Source: Streptomyces sp. M92
GTDB lineage: Bacteria; Actinomycetota; Actinomycetes; Streptomycetales; Streptomycetaceae
Direction of reading: 5' to 3'
NCBI RefSeq assembly: GCF_028473745.1
Contig: NZ_CP101137.1
Location: 1,364,001 to 1,428,000, forward strand
DNA: 64,000 bases
In this document: positions 31,168 to 40,375 of the stretch, piece by piece
How the letters are laid out: each line of letters starts with the position of its first letter
Numbering within the stretch: position 1 is the stretch's first letter
The notes under the pieces: generated by a model
What the model was told of the DNA's origin: nothing
Databases searched by the model: none
Seen by the model: the letters and a program-made list of their open reading frames with translations, nothing else
Translations under genes and position numbers: made by a program

Positions 31168-31836
31168 TCAGGACGGTTTCACGAGTTTCGTGTCGTACGC
31201 CAGGATGACCGCTTGGACGCGGTCGCGTGAGCCGGTCTTGGCGAGGATGCGGCCCACGTGCGTCTTCACCGTCGACTCGGCCAGGTGCAGGCGCTCCGCT
31301 ATCTCCGTGTTGGTCCAGCCGAGGCCCAGGACGCGCAGGATCTCGCTCTCCCGGTCGGTGAGGGCGGCCAGGCGTGCATCGGGGGAGTCCGGCGTATCCG
31401 CAGCAGGAGCCGGCAGATGGTGGACGTAGGCGTCGAGCAGGCGGCGGGTGAGGCTCGGGGCCACCACGGCGTCGCCGGAGGCCACGGCCCGGATGCCGGA
31501 GAGCAGTTCTTCGGGCTGGGCGTCCTTGACGAGGAAGCCGGAGGCGCCGGCGCGCAGACCGGCGTAGGCGTACTCGTCGAGATCGAAGGTCGTGAGGATG
31601 AGGATCCGGGTGCGGCCTCCGGAGGCGACGATGCGGCGGGTGGCCTCGATTCCGTCCAGGCCGGGCATACGGACGTCCATGAGGACGACGTCGGGGTGGA
31701 GTTCGGCCGCCATGCGGGCGGCTTCCGCGCCGTTGGCCGCCTCCCCGACGACCGTCATGTCGTCCTGGCTCTCCAGCAGCATCCGGAAACCGAACCGCTG
31801 GAGAGGCTGGTCGTCGGCGATGAGGACGGTGGTCAC
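31168..31836 (-). CDS. NarL/FixJ-family response regulator paired with the adjacent kinase
   Basis: A 222-residue DNA-binding regulator. Receiver domain: MTTVLIADDQPLQRFGFRMLLE, phospho-acceptor Asp in DVVLMDVRMPGLDG near residue 53, then TFDLDEYAYAGLRAGASGFLVKD. The C-terminal LuxR HTH is ALTDRESEILRVLGLGWTNTEIAERLHL...TVKTHVGRIL. The GTG start at 31836 overlaps the stop of the kinase gene (TGA/GTG overlap of 4 bases), so the two are one coupled operon, kinase first. The target genes are unknown. Confidence 0.95.
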   Translation of the reverse strand: MTTVLIADDQPLQRFGFRMLLESQDDMTVVGEAANGAEAARMAAELHPDVVLMDVRMPGLDGIEATRRIVASGGRTRILILTTFDLDEYAYAGLRAGASGFLVKDAQPEELLSGIRAVASGDAVVAPSLTRRLLDAYVHHLPAPAADTPDSPDARLAALTDRESEILRVLGLGWTNTEIAERLHLAESTVKTHVGRILAKTGSRDRVQAVILAYDTKLVKPS

Positions 31837-33086
31837 TGCGGGGACTCCTCCGGGAGGTGTAGATGGACGCGCCAGCCCTGCTCGGGGCGGGGACGCGGGC
31901 CGGCCTCAAGTGTGCCGCCGTACAGGGCGGTCCGCTCCCGCATCCCGGGAAGTCCCCGGCCGTCGGTCGTGGCGGCGGGGGCGGCGCGGCCCGTGTCCGT
32001 GATCGTGAGGGTGACGGCGCCGCCGTCGCCGTAGGAGAGGTCGATGTCGGCGGTGGCGTCGGGGCCCGCGTGTTTGAGGGTGTTGGTCAGGGCCTCCTGG
32101 ATCACGCGGTAGACGGCGAGCTGGCGGCCTGCGGGGAGGGCGGGCCGGCCGTCCACGGTGGTGCGGACGGGGAGACCGGCCCGGCGGACGCCGTCGATGA
32201 GCGGGGCGAGGTCGGTGAGGGAGGGCTGGGGAGCCAGCTCGGCCGGTTCCTGGCGGCTCTGCTCGTCGTCGCGCAGGACGTCGAGCAGACGACGGAGTTC
32301 GCCCATGGCCTGGCGGCTGGTGTTGCCGATCGCGTCGAGGGCCTGCGCGGCGCGCTCCGGGGACTTGGTGGCGGCGTACCGGCCGCCGTCCGCGAGGCCG
32401 GTGATGACGGAGAGGTTGTGGCCGATGATGTCGTGCATCTCGCGGGCGATGCGGGCGCGTTCCGCGGCGGCGGCGAGCTGGGCCTGCTGGTCGCGTTCGA
32501 CCTCCAGGCGCTGGGCGCGGTCCTCGAGGGCGGCGGTGTAGTTCCGGCGGGTGCGGACCGTGACGCCGATGAGGGTCGCCACGCCGATGGAGAGGAGCTG
32601 GGAGCCGAACTGCTGGTTCCAGGAGCCGGCGCTGTCCCCGTGCCGGAGGCCGGAGACGAGGACCTGTGTGAGCACCAGGGGAGTCGCCCAGCACAGGGAG
32701 CGCAGGGGCCGGCGCAGGGCGATGTGGAAGACGACGAGGAGCTGGAGCATGGCCGCCTGGAGGATGGCGCCGGTCCAGGCGTTGACGACGGCGACCGGGG
32801 CCATCGCGAGCAGCACCGCCCCCGGGTGGCTGCGGCGCCACAGGAGAGGGACCGTGAAGCCCAGGGTCATGGCGAGCAGCAGCCAGCCGGGGACGTCCAG
32901 GTTGTGGGCGATGTTGCGCCAGCCGCCGCCGGTGTAGTCGATGAGGCCGGCCGTGACCCAGAAGGCGGTGAGGTGCAGGTCCCAGACGAGCGGTCGGCGC
33001 CGGTCGAAGGCCCGTACCCGGCGGACGACGCGTTGGACGTGCTCGGTGAGGGGGTCGGCGGCTCTTTCCTCGGTCACGGGCTCCAT
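31833..33086 (-). CDS. Sensor histidine kinase of the NarL-type pair
   Basis: A 417-residue kinase with about five N-terminal membrane segments (residues 45-160) and no large external domain, the usual streptomycete layout (DesK-like). The HisKA_3 phospho-acceptor His lies in AREMHDIIGHNLSVITGLADGG near residue 218, and the HATPase domain has TLKHAGPDATADIDLSYGDGG and DGRGLPGMRERTALYGG. The ATG at 33086 (MEPVTEERAAD) is taken as the start; the frame is open to 33182 but that would run into the divergent gene at 33181. Its signal is probably a membrane perturbation, by analogy only. Confidence 0.92.
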   Translation of the reverse strand: MEPVTEERAADPLTEHVQRVVRRVRAFDRRRPLVWDLHLTAFWVTAGLIDYTGGGWRNIAHNLDVPGWLLLAMTLGFTVPLLWRRSHPGAVLLAMAPVAVVNAWTGAILQAAMLQLLVVFHIALRRPLRSLCWATPLVLTQVLVSGLRHGDSAGSWNQQFGSQLLSIGVATLIGVTVRTRRNYTAALEDRAQRLEVERDQQAQLAAAAERARIAREMHDIIGHNLSVITGLADGGRYAATKSPERAAQALDAIGNTSRQAMGELRRLLDVLRDDEQSRQEPAELAPQPSLTDLAPLIDGVRRAGLPVRTTVDGRPALPAGRQLAVYRVIQEALTNTLKHAGPDATADIDLSYGDGGAVTLTITDTGRAAPAATTDGRGLPGMRERTALYGGTLEAGPRPRPEQGWRVHLHLPEESPQ

Positions 33087-33180
33087 CGGACCATCGTCGG
33101 GCTTCCGGGGCCGGTGGGCGTCCGCCTCGGGGCCGTATATGAGGTGAGGGGCGTAGTACCGGGGTATTACGGTGGCCCGC

Positions 33181-33744
33181 ATGAGTGCCTCGGTCCCCGG
33201 TGACTACGTGATCCGCTCCATACGCGCCGACGAGTGGCCCGCCGTGAAGGAACTGCGGCTGCGTGCGCTGCGGGACCCGCTGGCGCACCTCGCGTACCTG
33301 GAGACGTACGAGGACGCCGCGGGCCGGCCGGACTCGTACTGGCGGGAGCGGGCGGCGAAGGCGGCCGAGAGCGGGTCCGGGGCGCGGCAGATCGTCGCCG
33401 AGGGGCCGGGAGGTGCATGGCTCGGCACGCTGACCGTGCTGGTCGAGGAGGCCGGGACGAACGACTGGGCCGGGTTGCCCGTGGAGCGGCGGCAGGGGCA
33501 CGTGGTCGGGGTGTTCGTACGGCCCGAGTGGCGGGGGAGCGGGCTCACCAAGGCGCTCTTCGCCGCCGGGCTGGAATGGGCCTGGGCGAGCGGTCTGGAG
33601 CGGGTGCGGCTCATCGTCCACCCGGACAACGGGCGGGCGCAGGCCGCCTACCGGAAGGCCGGGTTCGCGCCGAGCGGGCGGACGGTGCCGCTGGTGGGCG
33701 GGGAGCCGGGGGAGAGGGAGCTGGAGTTCGTGGTCGAGCGCTGA
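33181..33744 (+). CDS. GNAT-family N-acetyltransferase
   Basis: A 187-residue acetyltransferase starting MSASVPGDYVIRSIRADEWPAVKELRLRAL. The acetyl-CoA loop is VGVFVRPEWRGSGLTKALFAAGLEWA, followed by RVRLIVHPDNGRAQAAYRKAGFAPSG. The substrate is unknown. The ATG at 33181 is preferred, with a GTG 9 bases upstream as alternative. It is divergent from the kinase gene and convergent with the type-IV-secretion-like operon, only 21 bases separating the stop codons, with no clear terminator in between. Confidence 0.88.
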   Translation: MSASVPGDYVIRSIRADEWPAVKELRLRALRDPLAHLAYLETYEDAAGRPDSYWRERAAKAAESGSGARQIVAEGPGGAWLGTLTVLVEEAGTNDWAGLPVERRQGHVVGVFVRPEWRGSGLTKALFAAGLEWAWASGLERVRLIVHPDNGRAQAAYRKAGFAPSGRTVPLVGGEPGERELEFVVER

Positions 33745-33765
33745 CGCGGCCGCGTGAGCGCGGGC

Positions 33766-35241
33766 TCAGACCGGGAGTTCGTCGTGGGGCCAGCGGGCAC
33801 GGCCCTGTTCGCGGGAGCGGAGGAGGGCCAGGGTCGGCAGGCCGAGTTCCGCTCCGCTGGTGAGCAGCTCCGGGAGCTGGGGGAGCGGCGCGACGGCCGC
33901 CACGTCGTCCAGGACCAGGGTGAGTGGTGGGTCGAGGCGACCGGAGGATGACCGTTCGGCCATGCGCCGGCCGCTCTCGACCACGCTTGAGACGAGCGCC
34001 GTCAGCAGCGGCATCGCGCCGGGGCTCGTCCGAGGGTCCTCGATGGATTTACCCACCACGTAAAGGGTTCCCTGTTCGTGCACGAAGGAATCCAAGGCGA
34101 GGGCATCAGTTCGGTTGGGAGTGCAGGCCTCGCGGATGTTGACCGTCGAGAGGGCGGCCAGGGCCCGGCTGGTCAGCTGCTGGGCCATGTCCCGGCGGTC
34201 GGGGTGGGCGGTGAGAGCGCCTTCGAGTTCGCCCGCGGCACCGGCTGCGGCCTTGGGGTTGGTACGGAGGATGCGTACGGCGTCCTGGATCTGCAGGCCC
34301 TGGGACCAGCGGTGGACGTGGCGGACGGTGCGGCCGTCGACGGCGGCGGCGTGGAGGTAGCTGCGCAGGAGCAGTTCGGCGGTGTCGCCGAGGGCCTGGT
34401 CGAGCCGGGCCGTGGGGCGGACCGGCGCGAGGAGCGCGGCCGCCCGGACCGTGGCCGTCTGTCTGTCCTCGCAGCCGGTGGTGGGGGACCAGTGGAGGCG
34501 GGCCGGGGTGTCGCAGAGGTGGCCGGGGTCGTAGAGGTGACAGGGGCCCAGTTTGGCGCGGGCGTCCTTGGTGTCCGACCAGAGGCCCGGGTTCGAGGTG
34601 ATGACGAGGGCGGCGCCTTCTGCTTCGCGCAGGGCGTTGGCGGCGGTTTCGGCGCGGGTGGTCGGGGGGCCGTAGTGGACGGCGCCTTCGGCGCGGGGGG
34701 TTTCCCATCCACCCACCCGTCTACTGTCGGCCACAGAGATGAGGGATTCCTCCGCCGGTGCCGGTGCCGGTGCCAATGCCGGTTCCGGCTGTTCTGGTGG
34801 CTGCGGGCTCCTCGGGGTCGGGACCTCGTGCACCTGCTCCGGCTCCTGTACGGCCGTCGCCCTCGCCGCAGCCCGCCGCCGCTGCCGTACCGCACGCCAC
34901 CGCGCCACCGTGCCCATCACGAACACGGTCAGCACGACCAGCACCATCAGCTGGCCGATGAACAGACCCCAGAACAGTCCCCACCCGGAGAGTTCGGAGG
35001 CGGGGGTGTCCGGCCAGGCGCCGGGGAGGTCGTGGGGTTCGGCGACCAGGTGACGCATGGCCACGGGCGTGCCGGTGAAGGTCACGCCGGCGGGCCAGGA
35101 GCCGTGGGCGAACAGGGCGGCGAGACCGGTCGCCGTCCACACCAGCAGGGTCATGCCGAGAAGGAAGGCGAGTATGCCGATCAGCAGCCCGTCCGGGATG
35201 CCGCCGCCCTGACCCTCCCGCCGCCGGTCGTCCGGTCTCAT
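33766..35241 (-). CDS. VirD4/TraG-like coupling protein lacking a canonical Walker A
   Basis: A 491-residue protein, the last gene of the type-IV-secretion-like operon. Two membrane segments (residues 19-44 and 89-111), a Pro/Glu-rich linker (130-165), then a domain with TraG/TraD/VirD4 features: VITSNPGLWSDTKDARAKLGPCHLYDPGHL (residues 213-242) and a Walker B-like LTLVLDDVAAVAPLPQLPELLTSGAELGLPTLAL near 441. Where VirD4 proteins have GxxGxGK[ST], this one reads HYGPPTTRAETA (189-200), so the P-loop Gly-Lys is lost and ATP hydrolysis is doubtful. The protein ends soon after Walker B. It may be a structural or regulatory subunit rather than a DNA pump. Its gene follows the VirB4-like ATPase gene by 22 bases. 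Confidence 0.8.
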   Translation of the reverse strand: MRPDDRRREGQGGGIPDGLLIGILAFLLGMTLLVWTATGLAALFAHGSWPAGVTFTGTPVAMRHLVAEPHDLPGAWPDTPASELSGWGLFWGLFIGQLMVLVVLTVFVMGTVARWRAVRQRRRAAARATAVQEPEQVHEVPTPRSPQPPEQPEPALAPAPAPAEESLISVADSRRVGGWETPRAEGAVHYGPPTTRAETAANALREAEGAALVITSNPGLWSDTKDARAKLGPCHLYDPGHLCDTPARLHWSPTTGCEDRQTATVRAAALLAPVRPTARLDQALGDTAELLLRSYLHAAAVDGRTVRHVHRWSQGLQIQDAVRILRTNPKAAAGAAGELEGALTAHPDRRDMAQQLTSRALAALSTVNIREACTPNRTDALALDSFVHEQGTLYVVGKSIEDPRTSPGAMPLLTALVSSVVESGRRMAERSSSGRLDPPLTLVLDDVAAVAPLPQLPELLTSGAELGLPTLALLRSREQGRARWPHDELPV

Positions 35242-35263
35242 CTGCCCCGTGCCTCCCCCTCGC

Positions 35264-36676
35264 CTAGGCCACCGTCGATTCGGACGAGTCGCCGATGTGC
35301 TGTTCCACGAACGCCGCCGCCCGTTCCTCCGCCTCCAGTTCGGCGGCGCGCAGGGCGTCGTCGCCGAAGTCCGAGGAGGACTCGGTCATCGCCCGGTCGG
35401 TGAAGACCAGCGGGCGTTCGGTCTCGGTGATCAGGTGTTTGACCACCTGGACGTTGCCGTTGACATCCCAGACCGCGATGCCGGGCGTGAGGGTCGGGAT
35501 GATCTCCACGGCCCAGCGCGGCAGGCCCAGGACGCGTCCGGTGGCCCGGGCCTCGTCGGCCTTCTGGGCGTAGATGGTGCGGGTGGAGGCCATCTTCAGG
35601 ATCGCCGCGGCCTCCCTCGCCGCCGCCCCGTCCACGACGTCCGACAAATGGTGCACCACCGCCACGAACGACAGGCCCAGCCGTCGCCCGAACTTCAGCA
35701 GCCGCTGGAACAGCTGCGCCACGAACGGGCTGTTGATGATGTGCCAGGCCTCCTCGACCAGGAAGATGCGCTTCTTCCGGTCGGGGCGGATCCAGGTGTG
35801 TTCCAGCCACACGCCCACGATCGCCATCAGGATCGGCATGGCGATGGAGTTGCGGTCGATGTGGGAGAGGTCGAAGACGATCAGCGGGGCGTCCAGGTCG
35901 ATGCCGACCGTCGTCGGGCCGTCGAACATGCCGCGCAGGTCTCCGTCGACGAGGCGGTCGAGGACGAGCGCCACGTCCAGGCCCCACGCCCGTACGTCGT
36001 CTATGGCGACGTTCATCGCCTCGGCCGACTCCGGCTCGGGGTGGCGGAGCTGCTCGACGATGTCGGTGAGGACCGGCTGGCGTTCGACGATGGTCTCGTT
36101 GACGTAGGCGTGCGCGACCTTGAGCGCGAAGCCGGAGCGCTCGTCCAGGCCGTGGCCCATCGCGACCTCGATGATCGTGCGGAGCAGCGCGAGCTGGCCC
36201 GTCGTCGTGATCGCCGGGTCGAGCGGGTTGAGCCGGATGCCGTGGTCGAGGGCGGCCATCGGGTCGAGGCGGATGGGAGTTATGCCCAGCTCCTCGGCGA
36301 TGAGGTTCCACTCGCCGACGCCGTCCTCGCCCTGGGCGTCCAGCACGACGACCTGGCGGTCGCGGAAGCGGAGCTGGCGCAGGACGTACGTCTTCTCCAG
36401 CGCCGACTTGCCGTTGCCGGACTCCCCGAGCACCAGCCAGTGCGGGGCGGGGAGCTGCTGGCCGTAGAGCATGAAGGGGTCGTAGATGTAGCCCTTGCCG
36501 GAGTAGACCTCGCGGCCGATGATCACGCCGGAGTCGCCGAGGCCGGGCGCGGCGGTGGGGAGGTAGACGGCCTGCGCCTGGCCCGTGGAGGTGCGGACGG
36601 GGAGGCGGGTGGTCTCCACCTTCCCGAAGAGGAAGGAGGTGAAGGCGTCGGTGAGAACGGTCAGCGGGTCCCGCAT
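35264..36676 (-). CDS. VirB4/TraC-like ATPase of a type-IV-secretion-like system
   Basis: A 470-residue cytoplasmic or membrane-associated ATPase. Walker A is intact: LVLGESGNGKSALEKTYVL, residues 82-98. Walker B is KRIFLVEEAWHIINSPFVAQLF near 304, followed by FGRRLGLSFVAVVHHLSDV, typical of VirB4/TraC C-terminal motor domains. It lacks the VirB4 N-terminal domain, which is supplied as a separate protein by the upstream gene (36689-38248), so the two probably form a split VirB4. ATG start at 36676, 12 bases after the upstream stop codon. In type IV systems this motor drives pilus or channel assembly. Confidence 0.85.
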   Translation of the reverse strand: MRDPLTVLTDAFTSFLFGKVETTRLPVRTSTGQAQAVYLPTAAPGLGDSGVIIGREVYSGKGYIYDPFMLYGQQLPAPHWLVLGESGNGKSALEKTYVLRQLRFRDRQVVVLDAQGEDGVGEWNLIAEELGITPIRLDPMAALDHGIRLNPLDPAITTTGQLALLRTIIEVAMGHGLDERSGFALKVAHAYVNETIVERQPVLTDIVEQLRHPEPESAEAMNVAIDDVRAWGLDVALVLDRLVDGDLRGMFDGPTTVGIDLDAPLIVFDLSHIDRNSIAMPILMAIVGVWLEHTWIRPDRKKRIFLVEEAWHIINSPFVAQLFQRLLKFGRRLGLSFVAVVHHLSDVVDGAAAREAAAILKMASTRTIYAQKADEARATGRVLGLPRWAVEIIPTLTPGIAVWDVNGNVQVVKHLITETERPLVFTDRAMTESSSDFGDDALRAAELEAEERAAAFVEQHIGDSSESTVA

Positions 36677-36688
36677 CAGGGTCAGCCC

Positions 36689-38248
36689 CTACCTTCGGAT
36701 GCCGGTGGCGAACGGAAGTGTGTTCACGAAGGCGCGGTGGTGCTCACGGTCGCACCACTCCAGTTTCAGGTACGACTTTCCGGCCGAGGCCCTTATCGTC
36801 CGCTTGTCGCGGGCCAGCGCCTCGGGGGAACGGGAGGAGACGGTGATGTAGCCGACCAGGTTGACGCCGGCCGCGCCGCTGGCGAGGTCCTCGCCCCGCT
36901 GGTCCAGGCGGCCGTGGGCGGCGATGTCGCGCGGGTCGACGGTGCGGTTCATCTTGGCGGCGCGGGAGGCCTCGGCCTCGTCGTTGGTCTTCTCGGTCAG
37001 CATGCGCTCGATGGCGATCTCGGTGGGTTCGAGATCCATCGTGACGGCGACCGTGCGGATGACGTCCGGGGTGTGGACCAGGAGGGGCGCCAGGAAGTTG
37101 ACGCCCACCGGGGTCATCGGCCACTCCTTGACCCAGGCGGTGGCGTGGCACCAGGGGGCGCGGGTGGAGGACTCGCGGGTCTTCGCCTGGAGGTAGGTGG
37201 GCTCCATGGCGTCCAGCTCGGCCGGCCAGGCGTTGCGCTGGGTCATCGCCTGGATGTGGTCGATCGGGTGGTCCGGGTCGTACATGGCGTGGACGAGCGA
37301 GGCGAGCCGCCCCTGGCCCAGCGGCTGGCGTACGCGGATGTCGGCCTCCTGGAGGCGCGAGCAGATGTCGGTCAGCTCGCGCGCCATGACCACCGCGAGG
37401 CCCGCGTCCCGGTCCAACTTGCGGCCGTTCTGCGGGCGGGCGGCGCGGGCCATGGCGTTGGCCTCGGCCGCCAGCTCGCGGGTGTAGTGCATGCAGGCGA
37501 CGAGGTAGGCGCGGTGCTGCTCGCTGCTGGTCGACACCATCGACTGGAGCTGGTCGTACGACTGTCGCAGCCACGGCAGCGCCTTCTCGTCGCCGCGCTG
37601 GGCGACGTCCTTGGCGTGCGCGTCGGGGTCGGCCGGGAGGGTGCGGGCGAGCATCTGGATGCGGGTGACGAAACCGTCGCCGTTGGCCACGTGCTTGAGC
37701 AGGGTGCCGAAGCGGTCGACGAGGGCTTCCTGGTCCTCGGAGTCGCGCAGGCCGACGCCGGGGCCCTCGATCTCGATGGCGGCCGTCACCGTCTTGCGGT
37801 CGGCGTGCAGCAGTACGGCGATCTCGTCCGGCCCGAAGGGTGCGGCCAGCCAGGTGATGCGGCCGATGCCGGGCGGCGGGCCGACCTCGACCTCCCGGCC
37901 GTCGAGCCGGGTGCCGGCCTCGATGGCGCCGGAGCGGTACGTGGTGCCGTTGCGGAGCGTCCGCTTGTAGCTGCGGTTGATCTCGAACCACCGGTAGAAC
38001 GTCCGGTGCTTGTACGGCACGTAGACGGCGGCGAGCGCGAGCAGCGGGAAGCCGACGAGCAGCACGATGCGCAGGGTCAGGACGGGGACGAGGAGCCCGC
38101 ACATCATGCCGAGGAACGCGCCGACGACGATCAGCGCGATCTCACCGGTCTCGCGGTTGCGGCCGACGATCGCGTTCGGCCGGGCGCGGCCGATGAGATA
38201 CGTACGGCGGGGCGTGACCGGATGGGACACGTGGGACTCGGTCGTCAA
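36689..38248 (-). CDS. SCO6880-family protein: PrgI-like membrane part plus VirB4 N-terminal-like domain
   Basis: A 519-residue protein. Two adjacent membrane segments at about residues 36-80 preceded by RTYLIGRARPNAIVGRNRETGE resemble PrgI/VirB3-like subunits. The remaining region (ITWLAAPFGPDEIAVLLHADRKTVTAAIEIEG onward) resembles the N-terminal domain of VirB4/CagE ATPases but has no P-loop. I recall this family as SCO6880-like. Start: the TTG at 38248 is supported by a strong RBS (GGAGGTGA) and a TTGA overlap with the preceding stop codon. With the next gene it would reconstitute a VirB3-VirB4 unit. Confidence 0.8.
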   Translation of the reverse strand: MTTESHVSHPVTPRRTYLIGRARPNAIVGRNRETGEIALIVVGAFLGMMCGLLVPVLTLRIVLLVGFPLLALAAVYVPYKHRTFYRWFEINRSYKRTLRNGTTYRSGAIEAGTRLDGREVEVGPPPGIGRITWLAAPFGPDEIAVLLHADRKTVTAAIEIEGPGVGLRDSEDQEALVDRFGTLLKHVANGDGFVTRIQMLARTLPADPDAHAKDVAQRGDEKALPWLRQSYDQLQSMVSTSSEQHRAYLVACMHYTRELAAEANAMARAARPQNGRKLDRDAGLAVVMARELTDICSRLQEADIRVRQPLGQGRLASLVHAMYDPDHPIDHIQAMTQRNAWPAELDAMEPTYLQAKTRESSTRAPWCHATAWVKEWPMTPVGVNFLAPLLVHTPDVIRTVAVTMDLEPTEIAIERMLTEKTNDEAEASRAAKMNRTVDPRDIAAHGRLDQRGEDLASGAAGVNLVGYITVSSRSPEALARDKRTIRASAGKSYLKLEWCDREHHRAFVNTLPFATGIRR

Positions 38249-39588
38249 CGCCCGTCACCTCCTGTGCTGTTTTTGCTGTTGCGGTTGTTGCTGGCGTGCG
38301 GGGTGTTCACCGGGCTGCCGGAGCGCGGTGCGGGCGCGGCGGAGGGGACAGTTCCGCCGCCGCCGTTCGAGGGGCGCGAGCTGTGCGCGGCGACTCCGCC
38401 GGAGGCGGGGTTCGAGGGGCGGGACGCGGAGGAGGAACCGCTGCTGCCCTGGCCGCCGCCTCCGCCGTCGCCGTTGTGGCGGGAGCTGTGGGTTCTGATG
38501 CCCTGGGCGACCAGGTTGGCCGGGGAGCTGATCACGGCGGCGGCCTTGCCCTCGGCGCCCTGCATGATCCGGTTGTTGCGGCCGCTCGCGATCTCGTCGC
38601 CGAAGCCGGGGACGAAGCGGTAGATCATCGCGGACGCGAAGATGGCGAGCAGGATGATCGCGAGCCCGGAGACGACGGCGGAGAAGGCGTCCGGCCCCTC
38701 GTCGGCCGACAGGGCCCCGGCGAGCCCGAGCACGATGACGATGACGGGCTTCACCAGAATGACCGCGATCATGATCCCGGCCCAGCGGCGGACGTGACCC
38801 CACAGGTTCTTGTCGACCAGGCCGGCGTAGACGACGGTGCCGAGCAGGGCGCCGACGTAGAGCAGCGCGGCGCGGATGACCAGCTCCAGCCAGAGGACGC
38901 CGGCGGCGAGGATCGACACCAGGGAGACGACGATCAGCATGATCGGGCCGCCGCCGATGTCCTCGCCCTTCTCCAGGGCGCCGGAGAACGTGCCGAAGAA
39001 CGTGTTCGTCTGGTCGCCGGTGGCCTTGGCGAGTACGTCCGTGACGGCGTCGGTCGCGGAGACGACCGTGTAGAGGATCAGCGGCGTGAAGGCCGATGCC
39101 AGGACGGTGAGCCAGAGGAACCCGATGGCCTCGGAGAGGGCGGTACCGAGCGGGACGCCGCGCACGGCGCGCTTCGCTACCGCGAGGAGCCAGAGGATCA
39201 GCGTGAGCACGGTCGACGCCGCGAAGACGACGGCGTACTGCTGGAGGAACTGCGGGTTCGTGAAGTCGACGTTCGCGGTGTCCTCGACGGCGGCGCTGAG
39301 CTTGTCGACGGTCCACGCGGCGGCGTCGGCGCAGCCCTTGGCGAGGGAGGAGAGCGGGTCGAGGGTGGAGGAGATCTCCGGGGTGTCGGCTCCGCCGCCG
39401 CCTCCTGAGCCGGAGTTGCCGTCTTCGCAGTAGTCCTTGGCGGGGCCGTGAATGAGGTCGCAGGGGTCGTCGCTCGGCGTGGGCGTGGGCGTGGGGGCAG
39501 CGAAAGCACGCGTGGTGCAGAGGACGGCCGCCACCTGCACGGCCGCGAGGACACCGGTCAACCTGACGACGCGGCGGTTAGCGGGCAT
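38245..39588 (-). CDS. VirB6/TrbL-like polytopic membrane protein
   Basis: A 447-residue protein with a cleavable-looking signal sequence (VVRLTGVLAAVQVAAVLCTTRAFA, cut near residue 28), a Thr/Pro-rich and Gly-rich linker, then about six membrane segments (e.g. FAASTVLTLILWLLAVAK, MLIVVSLVSILAAGVLWLEL, MIAVILVKPVIVIVLGLAG). The C-terminal 100 residues are Ser/Gly/Asn-rich and disordered. The layout matches TrbL/VirB6 proteins that line the inner-membrane channel of type IV systems. The ATG at 39588 has a GGAGGG RBS and overlaps the 3' end of the VirB8-like gene by 11 bases. Confidence 0.75.
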   Translation of the reverse strand: MPANRRVVRLTGVLAAVQVAAVLCTTRAFAAPTPTPTPSDDPCDLIHGPAKDYCEDGNSGSGGGGGADTPEISSTLDPLSSLAKGCADAAAWTVDKLSAAVEDTANVDFTNPQFLQQYAVVFAASTVLTLILWLLAVAKRAVRGVPLGTALSEAIGFLWLTVLASAFTPLILYTVVSATDAVTDVLAKATGDQTNTFFGTFSGALEKGEDIGGGPIMLIVVSLVSILAAGVLWLELVIRAALLYVGALLGTVVYAGLVDKNLWGHVRRWAGIMIAVILVKPVIVIVLGLAGALSADEGPDAFSAVVSGLAIILLAIFASAMIYRFVPGFGDEIASGRNNRIMQGAEGKAAAVISSPANLVAQGIRTHSSRHNGDGGGGGQGSSGSSSASRPSNPASGGVAAHSSRPSNGGGGTVPSAAPAPRSGSPVNTPHASNNRNSKNSTGGDGR

Positions 39589-40375
39589 AGCTGAACCCTC
39601 CATACTCCTGGACTGCCTTCGCCATCTCGTCCGCGCTGGAGGCCTTGTTGTCGCCGGGGATCGGTGCCGGGCCATCCTTCTGGGAGTGCGTCACGATCTT
39701 CCAGTCACCGTCCACCCATTCGAGCTTCATGGTGATGGTGAACCAGCTACTCGTGACCGGGGTTGTGGAGTTCTTACCTGCGAGCCCGAGCAGCCCACTG
39801 CACCAGACTTCGACCGTGGCGTTGTCGGCCGAGCTCTCGGTGACCTTGGTACCGATCGGGCTGGTACGGCTCACGAAGGTGTAGCCCTTCGGAGTCGAGC
39901 CGTCCTCGTTCAGGCCGACAGCCTTGTTGAACTGAGGGCTATAAGCCTTGTCCAGGGTGGCCTCGAAGTCTGCCGCGCTGGAGGGAACGATGATCGCCTG
40001 GAGGATGGAGGACCGCTTGGCCTTGTCGAACATGTCGGCTGACCCCAAAGCCACCGCATAGTTCGCGGCAGCGCTCTGCGCCCCCTGCTCGTCATGGGCG
40101 AAGCCCGACTGGACCGGCGTGGTGCCTGTCGGGGCCGTCGATGACGTCTTCGGCTTGTCCGCGGCCGCATCGGAGGAACCGGAGTCCCCTCCTCCACGGT
40201 TCGCGAAGGCGATCGCGGCGATGAGGAGGACGACGACGCCGACCACGGTGACCAGGCTTCTGGACGACGAACGGCCGCCGCGCCGGTGCCCGCCCTCGTC
40301 CTCGGGCAGCCGCATCCGCGTCCCGCTCCTGCCGCCGTAGCCGCCGGAGGACTGCTGGTCGTCTCCGAGACTCAT
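39578..40375 (-). CDS. VirB8-like single-span membrane protein
   Basis: A 265-residue bitopic protein. A basic cytoplasmic N-terminus (residues 1-40) precedes one membrane segment (SLVTVVGVVVLLIAAIAFA), then a Ser/Thr-rich linker and an extracellular domain of about 170 residues ending in WFTITMKLEWVDGDWKIVTHSQKDGP, which reads like the NTF2-like strands of VirB8/TrbF/TcpC domains. Assignment rests on architecture and on the operon. The ATG at 40375 with a GAGGGGG RBS is chosen over an open upstream extension. Confidence 0.7.
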   Translation of the reverse strand: MSLGDDQQSSGGYGGRSGTRMRLPEDEGGHRRGGRSSSRSLVTVVGVVVLLIAAIAFANRGGGDSGSSDAAADKPKTSSTAPTGTTPVQSGFAHDEQGAQSAAANYAVALGSADMFDKAKRSSILQAIIVPSSAADFEATLDKAYSPQFNKAVGLNEDGSTPKGYTFVSRTSPIGTKVTESSADNATVEVWCSGLLGLAGKNSTTPVTSSWFTITMKLEWVDGDWKIVTHSQKDGPAPIPGDNKASSADEMAKAVQEYGGFSYAR

